Counted from the stretch's first letter, positions 35,241-48,001 are shown. The stretch is DNA of 64,000 nt from Aralia elata (GCA_034770075.1 CM068387.1:75331971-75395970), one strand, 5' to 3'. Numbers and translations: made by a program. The notes: a model not told the origin generated them from the sequence alone.

Positions 35241-36475
35241 AGCATAACTACTGGTGAAAAGGTTTTCTCATAATCGATACCTTCTTTTTGAGTAAAATCT
35301 TTTGCTACCAACCGTGCTTTAAAGGTTTTCACCTTTCCATCTACCTCTCTTTTTCTTTTGTAGACCCACTTGCACCCTGTAGGTTTGACTCTATTAGGTG
35401 CTTCTACAAGTTCCCATACTTTATTTGAGTACATGGAATCCATTTCTTGCTTCATAGCCATGCGCCAGTTAGATGCATCTACATCATTATTAGCTTCATG
35501 GTAGTTAGAAGGATCCGAATCTACTTCTTCCGGAAAAACATTGTAAGTTTCTCCAAGAAGTGAAAGTCTCTCAGGAGGCCTGATATTCTTCCCACTACGA
35601 CGAAGCTCCGGTGTATTAGAAGAATTAGGTTGGTTAGTTTGTGGCAATTCATCCAAGTCTTGTGGTGGATTAATTGATTGAGTAATTGATGTACTTGACA
35701 TTTCTTCTAAGATAATTTTACTGCTCAACTTGTGATCCATTATGTAGTCATTTTCTAAAAAAACTGCATTTGCGCTAACAAATACTTTCTGGTCTAAAGG
35801 ACTATAAAATAGACCACCTCTAGTTCCTTTTGGATATCCTATAAACAAACATACTTCTGTTCTTGAACCTAATTTATCTAAGTCTGTCTTTCCTTTTCGT
35901 ACATGTACAGTTGTGCCCCATATATGAATATGGTGTAGCACTGGCTTTCGCCCACTCCACAATTCTCTAAGTGTTAAAGGAACAGACTTTGATGGTACAA
36001 GATTCAATAAGTACATTGCTGTTTCTAGTGCATAACCCCAAAAAGAAATAGGAAGAGTAGAAAAACTCATCATAGACCTTACCATATACAAAAGGGTTCT
36101 GTTTCTTCTTTATGCCACATCATTTTGCTGGGGTGTACCCGGTGTAGTCAATTAAGATATAATTCCTTTATCAGATAATTAATCTTTGAATTCCCCAAGG
36201 AGGTATTCACCCCCTCGATCCGATCGAAGGGCCTTTATGTTTTTACCAGATTGTCTTTCTACTTCTACCTGAAATTCTTTGAATTTTTCAAATGCTTCAG
36301 ACTTTCGATGCATAAGGTACACATAACCAAATCTTGAATAATCATCAGTAAAAGTGATGAAATACTCAAACCCTCCTCGTGCTCGGGTATTCATAGGACC
36401 ATATACATCTGTATGAATTAATTCTAACTTATCATTGGCTCTATGTTTCTTTGCCTTGAAAGGCCCTTTGGCCAT
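35183..36475 (-). pseudogene. Copia integrase and RT N-terminal remnant
   Basis: Frame 36475-36179 carries the integrase core (ELIHTDVYGPM, FTDDYSRFGYVY, LRSDRGGEYL). Frame 36091-35183 carries the integrase C-terminal region (ETAMYLLNLVPSKSVP) and the start of RT (CKWVYKRKREVDGKVKTFKARLVAKDF is split here only by its own decay). The stretch 36092-36178 between them contains stops, and the integrase Glu region is in it. RT then shifts frame near 35200. Confidence 0.8.
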
Positions 36476-37938
36476 TTTCCCTTACATATAGGATTCGCAA
36501 ACTGGAAGATTTTCAACTTCTAAGGAGCTTAGGGGACCATCTTTAACCAGTCTTTGGATCCTATTTAGATTAATATGACCTAATCGTAGATGCCAGAGAT
36601 AAATTTGATTAACTGAAGAAACTTTTCTTTTTAATGGTATATGTTAACTATATTCAGTTTGCATTAATGAATAATAATTAGGAGTAAGAATATATAAATT
36701 ATCTACTAATGAACCAAAACAAATAAAATTTCCATTTTTGCGAATAACAACCTTGGAATCAAAATTAACTGAATATCCATGTTTAAACAAGCAAGAAACT
36801 GAAATTAAATTTCTACGAATGTCTGGAACATAAAGACAATCTACTAATTCTAAAGTCCTATTATTATTTAATTGAGATGCACAACTCCCACTGCAATAGC
36901 TGTTACTTTTGCGCTAGAACCAAGGTTTAGATAGATCTCACCTTCATTCAATTTTCTGATTTCCTGAAACCCCTACAAAGAATTACAAACATGATTAGTG
37001 GTTCCCGAATCTACACACTAGGATTCAGTAGAACGGCCCACAAAATATGTTTCATGAACGAAAGATTGATATTTACATATCTTGCCAAACTGATTAATTA
37101 GACAATCAATCATACCTTGATTCTTGATCTTGGCCAGTTAAGTAGAATAATTTCTTTTCCAGTGACCTTTCTCCCCACGGTGGAAACATTTCCCTAGAGG
37201 TTTTGCTTTTGCCCCTTTCTTCCCAACCCCTCCAGATGGAGGTAGGTTTCCATTTGCAGTTTTCTTACCATTGTTCTTTTTTCGATTCTTGCCCTTAGAC
37301 TTTCCTCTAGAAGTACCAGTTTCTGCAACATGAATGCTTCCTTTTGCACGAAGAATACCCTCTGCTGCTTGGAGTTCCTTCATCAGTTCAGGTAAAGATA
37401 AAGACATTTTGTTCATAGTGTAATTAAGTTTGAACTAATTGAAGGAATCGGGCAAGATCTCTAGTAACATGTCAACCTGGGTTTCCCCATCAACTGTTGC
37501 TCCCAGGATTTCCAGTTCGTTTAAGTAAGAAATAATTTTTAAACAATGATCTCGAACTGAAGATCCTTCGAACATCTTGGAATTCATGAGTGTTTTCATC
37601 ACAGTCTATCGTGCAGTACGACTCTAGTCAGCAAACATTTCATGAAGGCTATCCAAGATCTCTTTAGCAGTGGTAGTAGACTGATAGTGTTGCAATATAT
37701 TTGACAAATATGCCAATATATAGCAACGAGCCATGTCATCTGCCTTTTTTCACTTCTTATGGTTATTCTTTTGTGGAACAATAGCATTTTCTGGAAGAAC
37801 TAGTCAAGGTTCAGTCAGCACAAACTTGTAGTCCTCAGTAGTCAACACAATGTCAAAATTTCTTTTTCAGTCCACATAATTTGGTCTAGTTAACTTATTT
37901 TCTTTAATGATAACAACAAGGGGATTAAAAGACGACAT
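36476..37938 (-). pseudogene. Copia gag and protease remnant
   Basis: Gag probably starts at ATG 37938 (MSSFNPLVVIIKENKL) and is broken by several stops. The intact part 37416-37138 ends in a zinc knuckle, CFHRGEKGHWKRNY, in which the second Cys is Arg and the last Cys is Tyr. The protease block near 37000-37025 reads CVDSGTTNHVC with stops on both sides; TAG stands where Trp and Gln codons are expected. A GAG-pre-integrase region follows to 36480 in fragments. Confidence 0.75.
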
Positions 37939-40031
37939 GGTAATCTGTACAATTATACAATATGCATAAATTAAATAGTCATTCAATAAAATTAAACTTT
38001 TGCATATAATATGTGTGGGCAAGGAAATTACGCCTTGCTAGGGTTAGGGTTTCGTGTTAGCTGGAGAGGAGAGAAATCCACGAAGAGCACGGAATTGATT
38101 GATTGATCGAAGAGGGGAGAAGAACAGGTGGACAATTACTCCAATGACACGTGGCAGAACTCCTAGAATCCGGAAACCGGGTTAGGGTAGCAGGGATTCC
38201 AAGAGCCTTCTTGAGTCTTCGAGTTGGGAGAGAGTTCCAAGTGTAATGAGCTTCCAAGAGTCTAAGTGTAATGTCTTGAGAGCGATCCCCTTTTCTTAGA
38301 ATAGAGGGGCTATTTATAGAGCTTTCCTGAGAAATAGTCACATGCCAGGCACATGTTTTAAGAGAAATTTCCGATATACCCTTTAGTTATGTTTTAAAGG
38401 AAAAATTCAAGAAATACCCTTTAATTATTAAAGTAATGCCCAAACTGCCTTGTTCTTCTAGCCACCAATCCAATCCCTCAATCAATTCCCAAAATGGGAC
38501 GCATCCACGAGTCTTCTGCATTGGAACACGTGGAGACTTCCCCGGGTCTAGCGCATTTATTTTTGTCTAATCTGTACATTTAATTAGGTCACATGAACCC
38601 TAATTTGTACATTTAATTAGATTTTTGTAAACCCTAATTTGTACATTTAATTCAATTAGGTCATGTGAACCCTAATATGCACTTGGGCCCATAATATGAA
38701 AATGTAATCCTCAAACACAAACATAAAGTAAACATGGCAACTTAATTTCAAATAATTCTCTTTTCAAAGGGAAAAATATGAATAATTTGAAATTACTATT
38801 ATTTTTATATCTTGACATCTCATGAAATAAAAATAATACACCATTTAATTCTACCAAAAACAATAATAATAAGTATCACTCCGATGGGGAGAATTATTAT
38901 TTATGTTTTGTCAAGTGCATGTATACCATCCATTTAAATTTTCTTTAAAATTTTAATATAAATATTTCGATGGGAAATAATTCAAAATAAAATTTTAAAT
39001 AAATTTATCACAAGGAAATTCATATCTAATATAATTAGATTCATGTATCTTCCGAAGGGAACTCACATAATTTGAGATTAGATACATGTATCAATATAAT
39101 GGACTAATGACGGAGGCAGTAAGAAATACAATTCTTTCTCCCACTTGATTTTTATTTATATAAAAATGAGAATTTTTATTTATTTAAAAAATATATAATT
39201 ATATTAATATCTCATATTAATACATACAAACATATAAACTAAGATACATGCATATTCACATTTAACAATTACAACATTATAAAAATTCAATAATTAAATA
39301 TTATAATTGTTAACTACCAATTCATATTAATATCAATGAAAATAGGCCCATTCTTATCTGTGTTATATCTACCCAGATCTCTTTATATCTGCAATTTCGA
39401 ATGTGTAATCAAGTTGGAAATGCTGCCATTTGAATCCGTAACCCAACATTGTCACTAAATGTCACTACGTGCGCGACATATTTGTGTTAAAGATACTGGA
39501 GTGAGTTTAAAGTCAACCATAATCTTCCAATCATCGGCCACATATACGATGAATTACTAAACTAGTACAATTTATTACTAGCTACTCCCTATTATAGAAA
39601 AGAAGCAAGCACATTGCATCAATACGTATAATAAATATTACTCCCAGTCCCAACCAGCCATAATTCATTCCCAATAACAACTAGAGTAGTATGTATATAT
39701 ATGAATGCACCTCACTCCTTTTCTTTGCTCAGCTCTTGTTAAATGATTGACATTTTTCAAAGCAAGCAACGACACAAGTTATTTGACTACATACATGTAT
39801 ACATATGTAAGAGTCTCTGATCATTAATATCTCATTGCCCACCTCATTTTTCAAACAGCCCACAGGTTATTTATAAGCACTAAATAATTATACCTATAGA
39901 TATCAATTAATTGAATTATAAAACAAATTTGAATGATGAAATTCGAAGAGCAGTACAGAAAAAATAAAATATTCATACACCTCGAATATAATTCAAACTA
40001 AATAATATAATCATGATTTATGAAAATTATG
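37939..40031 (-). other. Long 5' leader of the copia element
   Basis: 2.1 kb with no Gag homology. On the minus strand a second TATA-type box, CTCTATAAATAGCC, lies at about 38309-38322, roughly 370 bp upstream of the gag start and well outside the LTR. The following 290 bp have balanced composition. Around 38565-38680 a motif AACCCTAATTTGTACATTTAATT-type repeats three times. The rest is AT-rich. A 94-codon frame at 38057-38341 is not recognised. Confidence 0.5.
38309..38322 (-). promoter_or_regulatory. Second TATA-type box inside the copia leader
   Basis: CTCTATAAATAGCC on the minus strand. Its position upstream of gag but downstream of the 5' LTR suggests an internal or captured promoter, possibly the remnant of another LTR. 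This is inference from the motif alone. Confidence 0.35.
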
Positions 40032-40050
40032 AGTTTGCTCTAATGCCAAT
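40032..40050 (-). other. Primer binding site of the 8.7-kb copia
   Basis: The minus strand reads TTGGCATTAGAGCAAAC next to the 5' LTR. It resembles the initiator-Met site TGGTATCAGAGC with substitutions. Confidence 0.6.
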
Positions 40051-41348
40051 TGTAAGAAACGATTTCCAAATAAATTAATAATTTTTACTTTCAAAAATTA
40101 TTATCCCAAGATCTTTCTCATAATTTAGCATAATCAAAAAACTATATTACATACCCCGTGCTCGGTTGTAGCACAATGGAGAATTTTTGCTTTTTTTTGA
40201 TGATAAATTTTTTTTCCGTCCTGATCTTCCTCCCTATGACCCTTATTTTGATATCACGTACTTTTCTAATAGTGGGCTCAAAATACTGCAAAGTGATAGA
40301 ATATATAGAGTCCTCAACTCTCTGATATTTATCAGATAATTGAAAACTTTTCTGATATATTTTATCCTGCTATTTTGTTATATCTTAATAAGGGCTAGAG
40401 TGGGGATCAAGTAGGATTCTATAATTCTAGCTCCAATGTAATACTAATTTCTGATTAACTCTTTAATCAATTAAAATTATATTAATTATAACTAATTCTA
40501 TTAAACGGTTATAATTGCACTCTAGAATTAATAGAATTCAAATTAATTAATTAAATCCTTCCACTATTAGTATCTTGTAAAAAATACTCCTCTACAATAA
40601 TATTCATAAACGCGTATAGGAATAAAATTGTTAACCGATTACGTTTACTGCTTATATCCTTGAGTACATAATTTATAAAATTTTAATCACACATTAATTT
40701 AATAAATTAAATTAATATTTTAGTAATTTGAATTACTAAAATACTTGGCCAAGATTCTGGTGATCAACTAATAAATTATATCAAAGGGATATTATAATTT
40801 AATTGTAGAATTCCATCTTGAAAATATATGTTTCTAATTTTATAACATATATCACCCAACATATTAAGGTATTGATTGTATTAAAAATCTCACTCTTTAA
40901 TATATTAAAGTGACATACACTATAAAATCAAGTTCATTATTATCAGAGTAATTGCACATTAATAGTAATTGAAAAATTATTTATAATAACAGTATTTAAC
41001 AAATAATTTTTTCATAACGATCCAGTTCTATATATTTCAAAAATTCACCAATACACTAGATTAAAGTATTTACTTTACATGAGTAAGACAAATCATCCAA
41101 TCAAGTGTATTACAATCTACTAGAATAGTATGTCCATTTCCATCTAAGATTGAGAAAAATATATTTCTTAATCTATACATAACATATAATTTATGTCTTT
41201 TGTATATGACACTCCTTCATATACATAAATTATAAAATGTATACTTATGGACAAAATTTATGACCCATTTAAAAATGAAATTAAATTTTATTATTAAAAT
41301 AATAAAATAAATATCAACATTGAATTTTTCTGGGCTTAAAACCTTACA
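40051..41348 (-). repeat. 5' LTR (right) of the 8.7-kb copia
   Basis: 1298 bp, partner of 32646-33942, followed by the target duplication TTACT. Confidence 0.9.
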
Positions 41349-41353
41349 TTACT

Positions 41354-42285
41354 ATCATATAATTGTACTCATATATAACTTCATTTTCCTGTAAAATTTA
41401 TGTCAAAGTGCTTTTGAACTTTTCGGCAATGGATGGATGTTTTATTTTGTTTTTTCACTTTTTAGAAAAATTAGTTAGTTATCAATGGGTGGTATAATTG
41501 TATTTTACTTGTGTACTACTTGTAGGATGTTGATGTCGAGGATGAACATGATGAAGATTCAGGCGATGGTAACGACGAGGATGGAGACTTGTGATTATGC
41601 ATGTTTGATCTTTTATGTAGTAGTTCATAGGATATTTGTAGTAGTACTCATCGATGGATGTCTTATCTATTAATGTCTATAAATAACAGTTTATAGTAAT
41701 TATCATTAATACTTTGACCATATTGATTTTTAGTTTTAGAAATTAAATTATGAAAATATTTTTAATTTGTTGTTAGTAAACATATTGAGACAGATTTGTC
41801 CGTCTCTAACTACAATCTAAACAATATTGGAGACCAATTTTGGGACGAAGAAGCCTGGATAAAATTTTAACTTTCTGAAACAGAATTGAAATGGTTGTAT
41901 TACGTCTCAACTTGTGCTAACTTTCTGAAACGGAATTGAGACGGCTATCTTTCGTCTCAACTTATACGCACCAAAATGCTAACATTTTGAAACGGAATTG
42001 AGACGGTTGTCTTCCCGTCTCAACTTATGCGCTCCAAAAGATATTGGCGCCAATGTTTTTCGCCAAAATTGAAACGGCTTAAGTGGTTTCAAAATGTTGC
42101 TCCTCTGAGTCAAGCTGATATGGCCTCAAGGACAATTTGAGAAAATATTCGGTTTCTAATGATTTTTTGAGACGGATACAAAAGGGTATCAAATTTAGCG
42201 ACGCAACTTGCTGACACGGATTTTGAGATGGGTGTGAAATCCGTCTCAAAGGAAATTTTGAAATTGATTTTGCCATATTAGAGAT
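41354..42285 (+). mobile_element. CACTA-like DNA transposon remnant (3' part)
   Basis: At 41525-41597 an acidic open block (DVDVEDEHDEDSGDGNDEDG, then Asp-Leu-stop) follows a splice-acceptor-like CTTGTAG and resembles the C-terminal exon of a CACTA transposase. From about 41790 to 42250 the sequence is packed with direct and inverted copies of GGAATTGAGACGG and CCGTCTCAA, typical CACTA subterminal repeats. No CACTA/TAGTG terminus could be found, so the element is incomplete. Confidence 0.45.
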
Positions 42286-43900
42286 GATAAATTTGTATCA
42301 GATAGCCTGATTTCTGGTAATGCGCAAAATAATAGCAAAATAGAAAACGAAAGAAAAACAATCACACAAGACACAAAATTTACGTGGTTCACCCAAAACG
42401 TATGGGCTAGTCCACAGTCGGCAGCTGACAGTTTCACTATCTATTAGAAAATTATGTACATCATACAATTGCAGGATCCCCTCTTTATATATAACGAATA
42501 TAAGTAACCTTAATTTACCTGAAAGTACAAAACTGCCTCTCTAGATTTAGGCCTAGAGCACTACCCTCAAACCTCTGTTAAATTATTCGTAATGGTAATC
42601 AGACAATGATTACGCCTGTTACAATCACCTATAATTTTAAGTTTGGATCAGGCTTCACCAATAATAGAGAGTTCCACTTATTGCACATTTCTCTAAAAAA
42701 AAATACTACTAATACTTATTCATGTAACTGACAACTAAAAAGTTGACTTAAACATTCGTAATATGTATAATTTTTTTTAATTAGAAAGAGGTCCCTATCA
42801 GATAGTGATGCATATGAATTAATAGGGGCCATAACCCTTGTGTGACCCCATTATACTGTGAATTTTCAAGAAAAGGTGAAATTAACAATTTAGCTAGAAG
42901 TAAATAATCTTCACATAATTAATTACGAATGTTGTTCTAAAATAAAAGAATTATTTTGATTTATTGAAGTCAATTTGAGATATTTTTAAAATTAAAAAAA
43001 TAATAAATTTATTTAATTATAGCCAATAAAAATATGATACCGTAAACAGTCTAGAAAGCGTGACGACTAATTACTAGATATATAATTATTTGTAAAATTT
43101 ATATAAATTAGATGATTTAAAATTTTGAAAATGTCTCAATTTAAGTCCAAAAAATAAAATTTGATCTCATATATTGGAGCAGAGTGAGAATTATGTTTCA
43201 TAGCTTATGGTCTCAGAATGTTTGGAAGTAACTTTACAGGTTTTAATTTCATCATGTTATCTGAGCAACTCATGGAAAATTGAGTTAAATACTATGGGCT
43301 GAGTTGTATATATGACGTTTCGGTTTATATTGTACTAAATCTAGTTAAATCCGAGACTTTTGAATTGTGGGTTGTTTCAGCAATAAAACTTATTTGTCTT
43401 TTTGCTAAAAAAAAAATATCACTCCTATATATTCTAATCTATTTACTTGTAGTATAAAACAAAAACACCTAAACTAGTTCAATTTGTCTTGTCCCAGCCA
43501 TAAATACTTCTCTCTTTGAATCTGTTTTTTCCCTTTCTAGCCCTCGGTAATATCAATTAAATAAAGTACATGATTTAAGAATTCTTTTTTCTCTCTTTTT
43601 TCCAATATTTAATTATACACTTCGAGCTTGAAACCTCTTAATAGACTTAAATAATACTCCTATTTCAAAATATAAGATTATTATTGACTTATTGAAGTCA
43701 ATTTATGACATTTTTAAGTTCAAAATCAACATAAATTCTATTAGTTTTAGCCAATATGATGATTATTGTAAACTATTTAAAAAATATTATTCATTATATG
43801 ATTTATTATTTCATAATTTTTAACGAATCATCTCAATTTTGAGTTTGTAAATGTCTTGAAATGACTTTTAAAAGTCAATATAATTTGGATCCTGTTTGTA
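42286..43900. other. AT-rich intergenic sequence
   Basis: No gene is seen. The stretch 42320-42680 has a repeat-like composition (TTTACGTGGTTCACCC motif, often found in dispersed plant repeats) but no edges could be defined. Confidence 0.4.
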
Positions 43901-44022
43901 TTCTTTTTTTCTTTTTTTTTACTAAGTGACTCACACACCCATGAATGAAAAAATCGAACCCTTGATCTCATGGAAACCATAAGGCAAGGGTTACCGCTGT
44001 GCCAAGAACCATACGACAACAT
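43901..44022 (-). mobile_element. tRNA-derived SINE
   Basis: Reading leftwards there is a Pol III A-box-like TTGGCACAGCGGTAA (about 43988-44003), then, about 40 bp later, a B-box-like GGGTTCGATTTT (about 43949-43960), a non-tRNA body and a poly(A)-like tail (AAAAAAAAAGAAAAAAAG, 43903-43920). This order is that of a plant SINE. It does not fold as a tRNA past the B box. A target duplication could not be identified with confidence. Confidence 0.55.
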
Positions 44023-45631
44023 AAACTTTTTTTTTTTTTTTTGTAAACATTACTTATATGATATTTTATAATTTTGGATTAAATTAATTTTAGATATGTA
44101 CGATAATTTTTTTTAATATTAAATGTTAGATTAACTATGGCGTGATTAATTTCTTGTAATAAAAAGAAATGTGTTAGTCATTCTATAAACAACTTTTAAA
44201 AATAAAATAAAGAACAAAAGAACGGAAAATAGTATGAAGGAATAGCGACGGATTTTATCCCTGACAGATTCATGAATAATTGAATATGTACACATCTCAT
44301 ATCTTGAGATGGAGTTAATGATCTGTCGCAATTAGAGATAACCAACAATGTGACTTTTATCGACAAACACGCTAATATGTAAGAATGTAACAAGGTCTGT
44401 TCGTACTGTCTGTTTTCTAGAAATGGATGTATATTACAATTGAAATAACTTTTTCATAATTATCAAAAAAAATTTAGTTATACTATTTAAAATACCATTA
44501 GCATACATTTGGGAATTCCTATAAACTATTTTTTTGACTTTAGGGGTTAAGTTTTTTCTATATTCGGTAAGATACCGTAATTCATTAACGAGATTTTACT
44601 TAAATATTTTAATTGATTATTGAGCTCCAACTGGCCAGCTTGAGTATACGAAATCATGGCTCACTGACCTCCGTTCACGCATCTTTTTAGTATTCAAGCT
44701 AAATTTTTTGTCATTGATAATATCATAACAATATTTATGTTGTCAGATTAATTATTTCCATGAATTGGTAACAACCTTTGAAAAATGAAAATATACTTAT
44801 TCAAAATTGCTATACCGTATTGGAAATTGTATCAACCAAACAATTAATATCCATTCCTTTTATCACGAAATAATATTTTCTCTTTGTTTCACGAAAAGAG
44901 TTTTAATCATAAATAATAATAATATTTATTAGTCTTCTTTTATTTTGATTAATACAAGTTTCATAACCCGTGCAAAGTACGAATAAATTTTAAAAACTAC
45001 ATATAAGACAAACTTTAAAATTCACATATTTAAGCGAATATTTAAAACAATAATAATTTCTTCAATTTCAAATGAAGTCATAAATATATTTTACATTAAA
45101 TAATTAAAAAGAAAATTATAGTCATATTTTTTATGGCTTGTTCTTTTTACGACGTGCAATTTGTAAATGAGTTATATTGTTAGTTTTGTAAATGAGTTAT
45201 ATTGTTAGTTGAAATTTTTTTTATACATTGAGACATGAATTGATAGATTTTAAAAAACAGTATGTAGCTCTTCATCGATCTAGTAGGATAGAATTGGTAT
45301 TAATAATTATTTTTATTCCATAATACTTATAGAAATTTTACATGTAATTTATTGTGTAGTCAGAATTCTATTTATAATGTATTTGAGTAAGTTGAATGAG
45401 ATAACTTTATGTTAGTTATTTAGGTTCATTAATCAGGAATGATAATGGTGATAATTAAAATACCCCTTCCGTCTTAGGATAAAATTTTTTATTATTATTT
45501 TGAGTAGTCTCAAGTAAATGTCCACTTACCTTAAATAATCTATTTTTTTATAAAAAATTCCTATAATACCTTTAATATTATTTTTTTTATATTTCTATTC
45601 TCTATGGATATTTACAGAGTATTATTTATAG
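44023..45631. other. AT-rich intergenic sequence
   Basis: No gene. At 44954-44980 the minus strand reads CGTACTTTGCACGGG, then a short spacer and CTTGT, a Helitron-type 3' end like that at 15664. The matching 5' end was not found. Confidence 0.4.
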
Positions 45632-46462
45632 TGTACAAAAATCTATACAATTAGATGAGAAGTTATAGACTTTTTGAAGGAATTTAAGTACTTAGAGTTG
45701 AAAGTAGTATTAAATTCTTTAATGAAATTGATTCCAATGAGAAGTTTTTAGATAATTTTAATTTTAAATATGAACAATTTTGTCATTTTATTCTCTTTTT
45801 TAGTATGCGCAAAAAGTCAAGTAAGATTTTTATTTTGGGACAAAAAGAGTATATCATTGGTAAATCTAAAAGTAAAAATTATAATCCAACGTATGTAACA
45901 ATATCAATGTATTATATCAACTAAAAAGTACATTAAATGTGTTATAAGGATACATTAATTGCATTCTTTATAGTCAAACAAAAAAATTCCTTGAACTGCT
46001 GAGTTGACAAAAAAAAATTCTTTTGAACTATCGAGTCGACTCGAGACCAACCAAAACGACTCGGTCTTTGTCTTATTATATTGTCATGTACAAAAATTTA
46101 TTCAATTAGATAAGAAGTTATAATGACTTTTTGAAGGAATTCAAATACTTAGGCTTGAAAGTAGTATTAAATAATTTAATGGAATTGATTCCAATGAAAA
46201 GTTTTTAGATAACTTTAGTTTTAAATATGGACAATTTTATCATTTTATTCTCTTTCTTAATATGCACAAAAAGTCAAGTAAAACTTTTATCCTGTGACAG
46301 AAAGGAGTATATCATTGCTAAATCTAAAAGTAAAAATTATAATCCAACGTATGTAACAATATTAATGTATTATATCAACTAAAAATATGTTATAATGATA
46401 CATTAACTGCATGTTTCACAGTAAAACAAAAAAACATTCCCTGAACTGCTAAGTTGACAAAA
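45632..46462. repeat. Tandem duplication, about 455-bp period
   Basis: The block 45632-46012 recurs at 46087-46462 with visible divergence (shared GAAGTTATA...CTTTTTGAAGGAATT, AATCTAAAAGTAAAAATTAT and CTGCTGAGTTGAC-like segments). There is no coding potential. It lies just downstream of S-protein homolog 2. Confidence 0.8.
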
Positions 46463-46724
46463 AAGAAAACCCTTCATAATAATTTTTAACATCATATAAA
46501 TTTTTAAATAGGACTTTTTTATAAGACCGAAAAGAGTATTTCTAGTTTCCAATAACCAAACATCAAATTTGTCATTGCAGTGTCAAATTCTTTTCCAATC
46601 CAAATCAAAAGAAGCCAACAAAAAAAAAATAACACCACTTCAAGAATACTCAATTATTTGAATTCGTAGAACATACATAGCCAAATGCATAAAATCCAAA
46701 TCCAAATATATTAATGCACTTGTC

Positions 46725-47144
46725 TTACCAATCATATTTTTTCTCGTACCCACTGACTATATTAATGTTGCTAAAATAGAATCCATCTTGTTGCACAAGC
46801 CAATAACATGTATTAGTTCCTACACTCCTATTGATGCATTTGCCTCCCATTTTATTGTTATCATAAACGTCGAAACTTTTATCCTTTCCGTTCCACCAGA
46901 AATGGCAAAAGAAGAGGGTGTTTCCGATGAGTGTTGGCTTGAAACGCCACCAGAATTCCTCGTGTGGTTGGAGGATGCGACGTCCGAGATCATCGTCCTT
47001 GGATTGGCAACGGACTTCCAAGGGTTTGGAGTCGTCGGGGAGGCCGTTGATGACTTCAACCGTATTCTTCATACAACATATTGGGGAAATAAGGTAGAGT
47101 GCTATGACTAGTGATGAAAAAATGCTTCTCATTTTGGTTTTCAT
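46725..47144 (-). CDS. S-protein homolog 2 (plant self-incompatibility S1 family), secreted
   Basis: 139 residues from ATG 47144. The N-terminal 25 residues are hydrophobic (SIFSSLVIALYLISPICC) and act as a signal peptide. The mature part shows VEVINGLPDDSKPLEVRC, the SKDDDLG loop, FFCHFWW, and KKYDW at the very end. Four mature cysteines (RCQS, FFCHF, KCINR, NTCYW) give the two disulfides usual in the family. An N-glycosylation sequon, Asn-Arg-Ser, is present. Single exon, intact. It is in tandem and in the same orientation as the copy 1.4 kb to the right. The family's role in most plants is unknown. Confidence 0.9.
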   Translation of the reverse strand: MKTKMRSIFSSLVIALYLISPICCMKNTVEVINGLPDDSKPLEVRCQSKDDDLGRRILQPHEEFWWRFKPTLIGNTLFFCHFWWNGKDKSFDVYDNNKMGGKCINRSVGTNTCYWLVQQDGFYFSNINIVSGYEKKYDW

Positions 47145-47193
47145 GGGATTGTGAAAAAAATTAATTTGATGCTTTTGGAGATGGTTAACACTC

Positions 47194-47201
47194 TTTATAT
47201 A
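47194..47201 (-). promoter_or_regulatory. TATA box of S-protein homolog 2
   Basis: TATATAAA on the minus strand, 50 bp upstream of the ATG. Confidence 0.55.
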
Positions 47202-48001
47202 GGCTGATGGAAGCTGAATTTTTTGTTGTTTTATGGTATAATTAATTATCTTATTCCTAAAAATATGATATCGTGATAGATATGTTGTGAAATGACAAGT
47301 AATTATACATTAATTGTGTTGTCTTTATATATTGTTTTGGAGGTAAATCTGTGCATTGTAAAGTGGCGGGGATCCGTAATAAATTGTATACTCCGGGTAT
47401 AAAGATCTTAAGTAGGAGTATTGAATTTAGTTTGCTTACGAGTTACGAAATCTTACATTTAAATATTTTGTTAAACCAATATAATTGGACGGAACTATGA
47501 CTCTATTTGTAACATGAACAAAAAGGGAAGAGCGTGAGGTAGTCGATGTGATTTTACATGACTGAATACATTTCATCTCATGCTATGTATAAAAAAATAT
47601 TTTTATAATTTTTTAAAATATTATTATTATCTTGCAAGAGCATGAATCTAAGAGTATGAGATAGCCCCACCTCTCGTGCCCTCATACTTTATTCCTTCTA
47701 CAAAATAAATTTTATTAATTTTTTTATTTTATAAAAAGAATTCTCTTTTTTTAATAGTATTATAAAATATACACATTGTCTTTAAATTTATCAACATGAT
47801 TTTATTATCTTGCCCCTATTAATGGTAAAATTGAGTTTGGTGATTTTAACTCTTTATTGTGACATGTCATCTTATCTCGGAGTGTTATTATGATATACAT
47901 TATTGTTATCTCATACATTATTGTTATGAGATTATGAGGAATGAGATTGTGAGTAATATATAATATATAACTCAGATTTCATACTCTATTTTTTTTTTCA
48001 T
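47202..48001. other. Intergenic region between S-protein homologs 2 and 3, part
   Basis: AT-rich with no gene. It contains the upstream region of homolog 2. Confidence 0.45.

Larger units (their letters stand above)
32646..41348 (-). mobile_element. Ty1/copia retrotransposon with complete LTRs, decayed coding region
   Basis: The 8.7-kb element has LTRs at 32646-33942 and 40051-41348 (TGTAAGAAACG...AACCTTACA) and a perfect target duplication TTACT (32641-32645 and 41349-41353). It is transcribed leftwards: the primer site lies at about 40032-40050, gag begins near 37938, pol runs to about 34104, and the polypurine tract is at 33943-33960. The leader between primer site and gag is unusually long (2.1 kb). 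The LTRs differ by perhaps 5-7% in the first 300 bp by eye, so the insertion is old, and gag and pol carry many stops. Confidence 0.9.

Noticed and set aside
38057..38341. 94-codon minus-strand frame in the copia leader
   Set aside because: It spans the TATA-type box region and shows no domain; probably a chance frame.
43940..44010. Possible tRNA gene (A and B box motifs)
   Set aside because: No acceptor stem or anticodon arm can be formed and an A-rich tail follows, so it is better called a SINE.
46788..47111. Rightward 107-codon frame across S-protein homolog 2
   Set aside because: Reverse-strand shadow; the leftward frame has the signal peptide and all family motifs.
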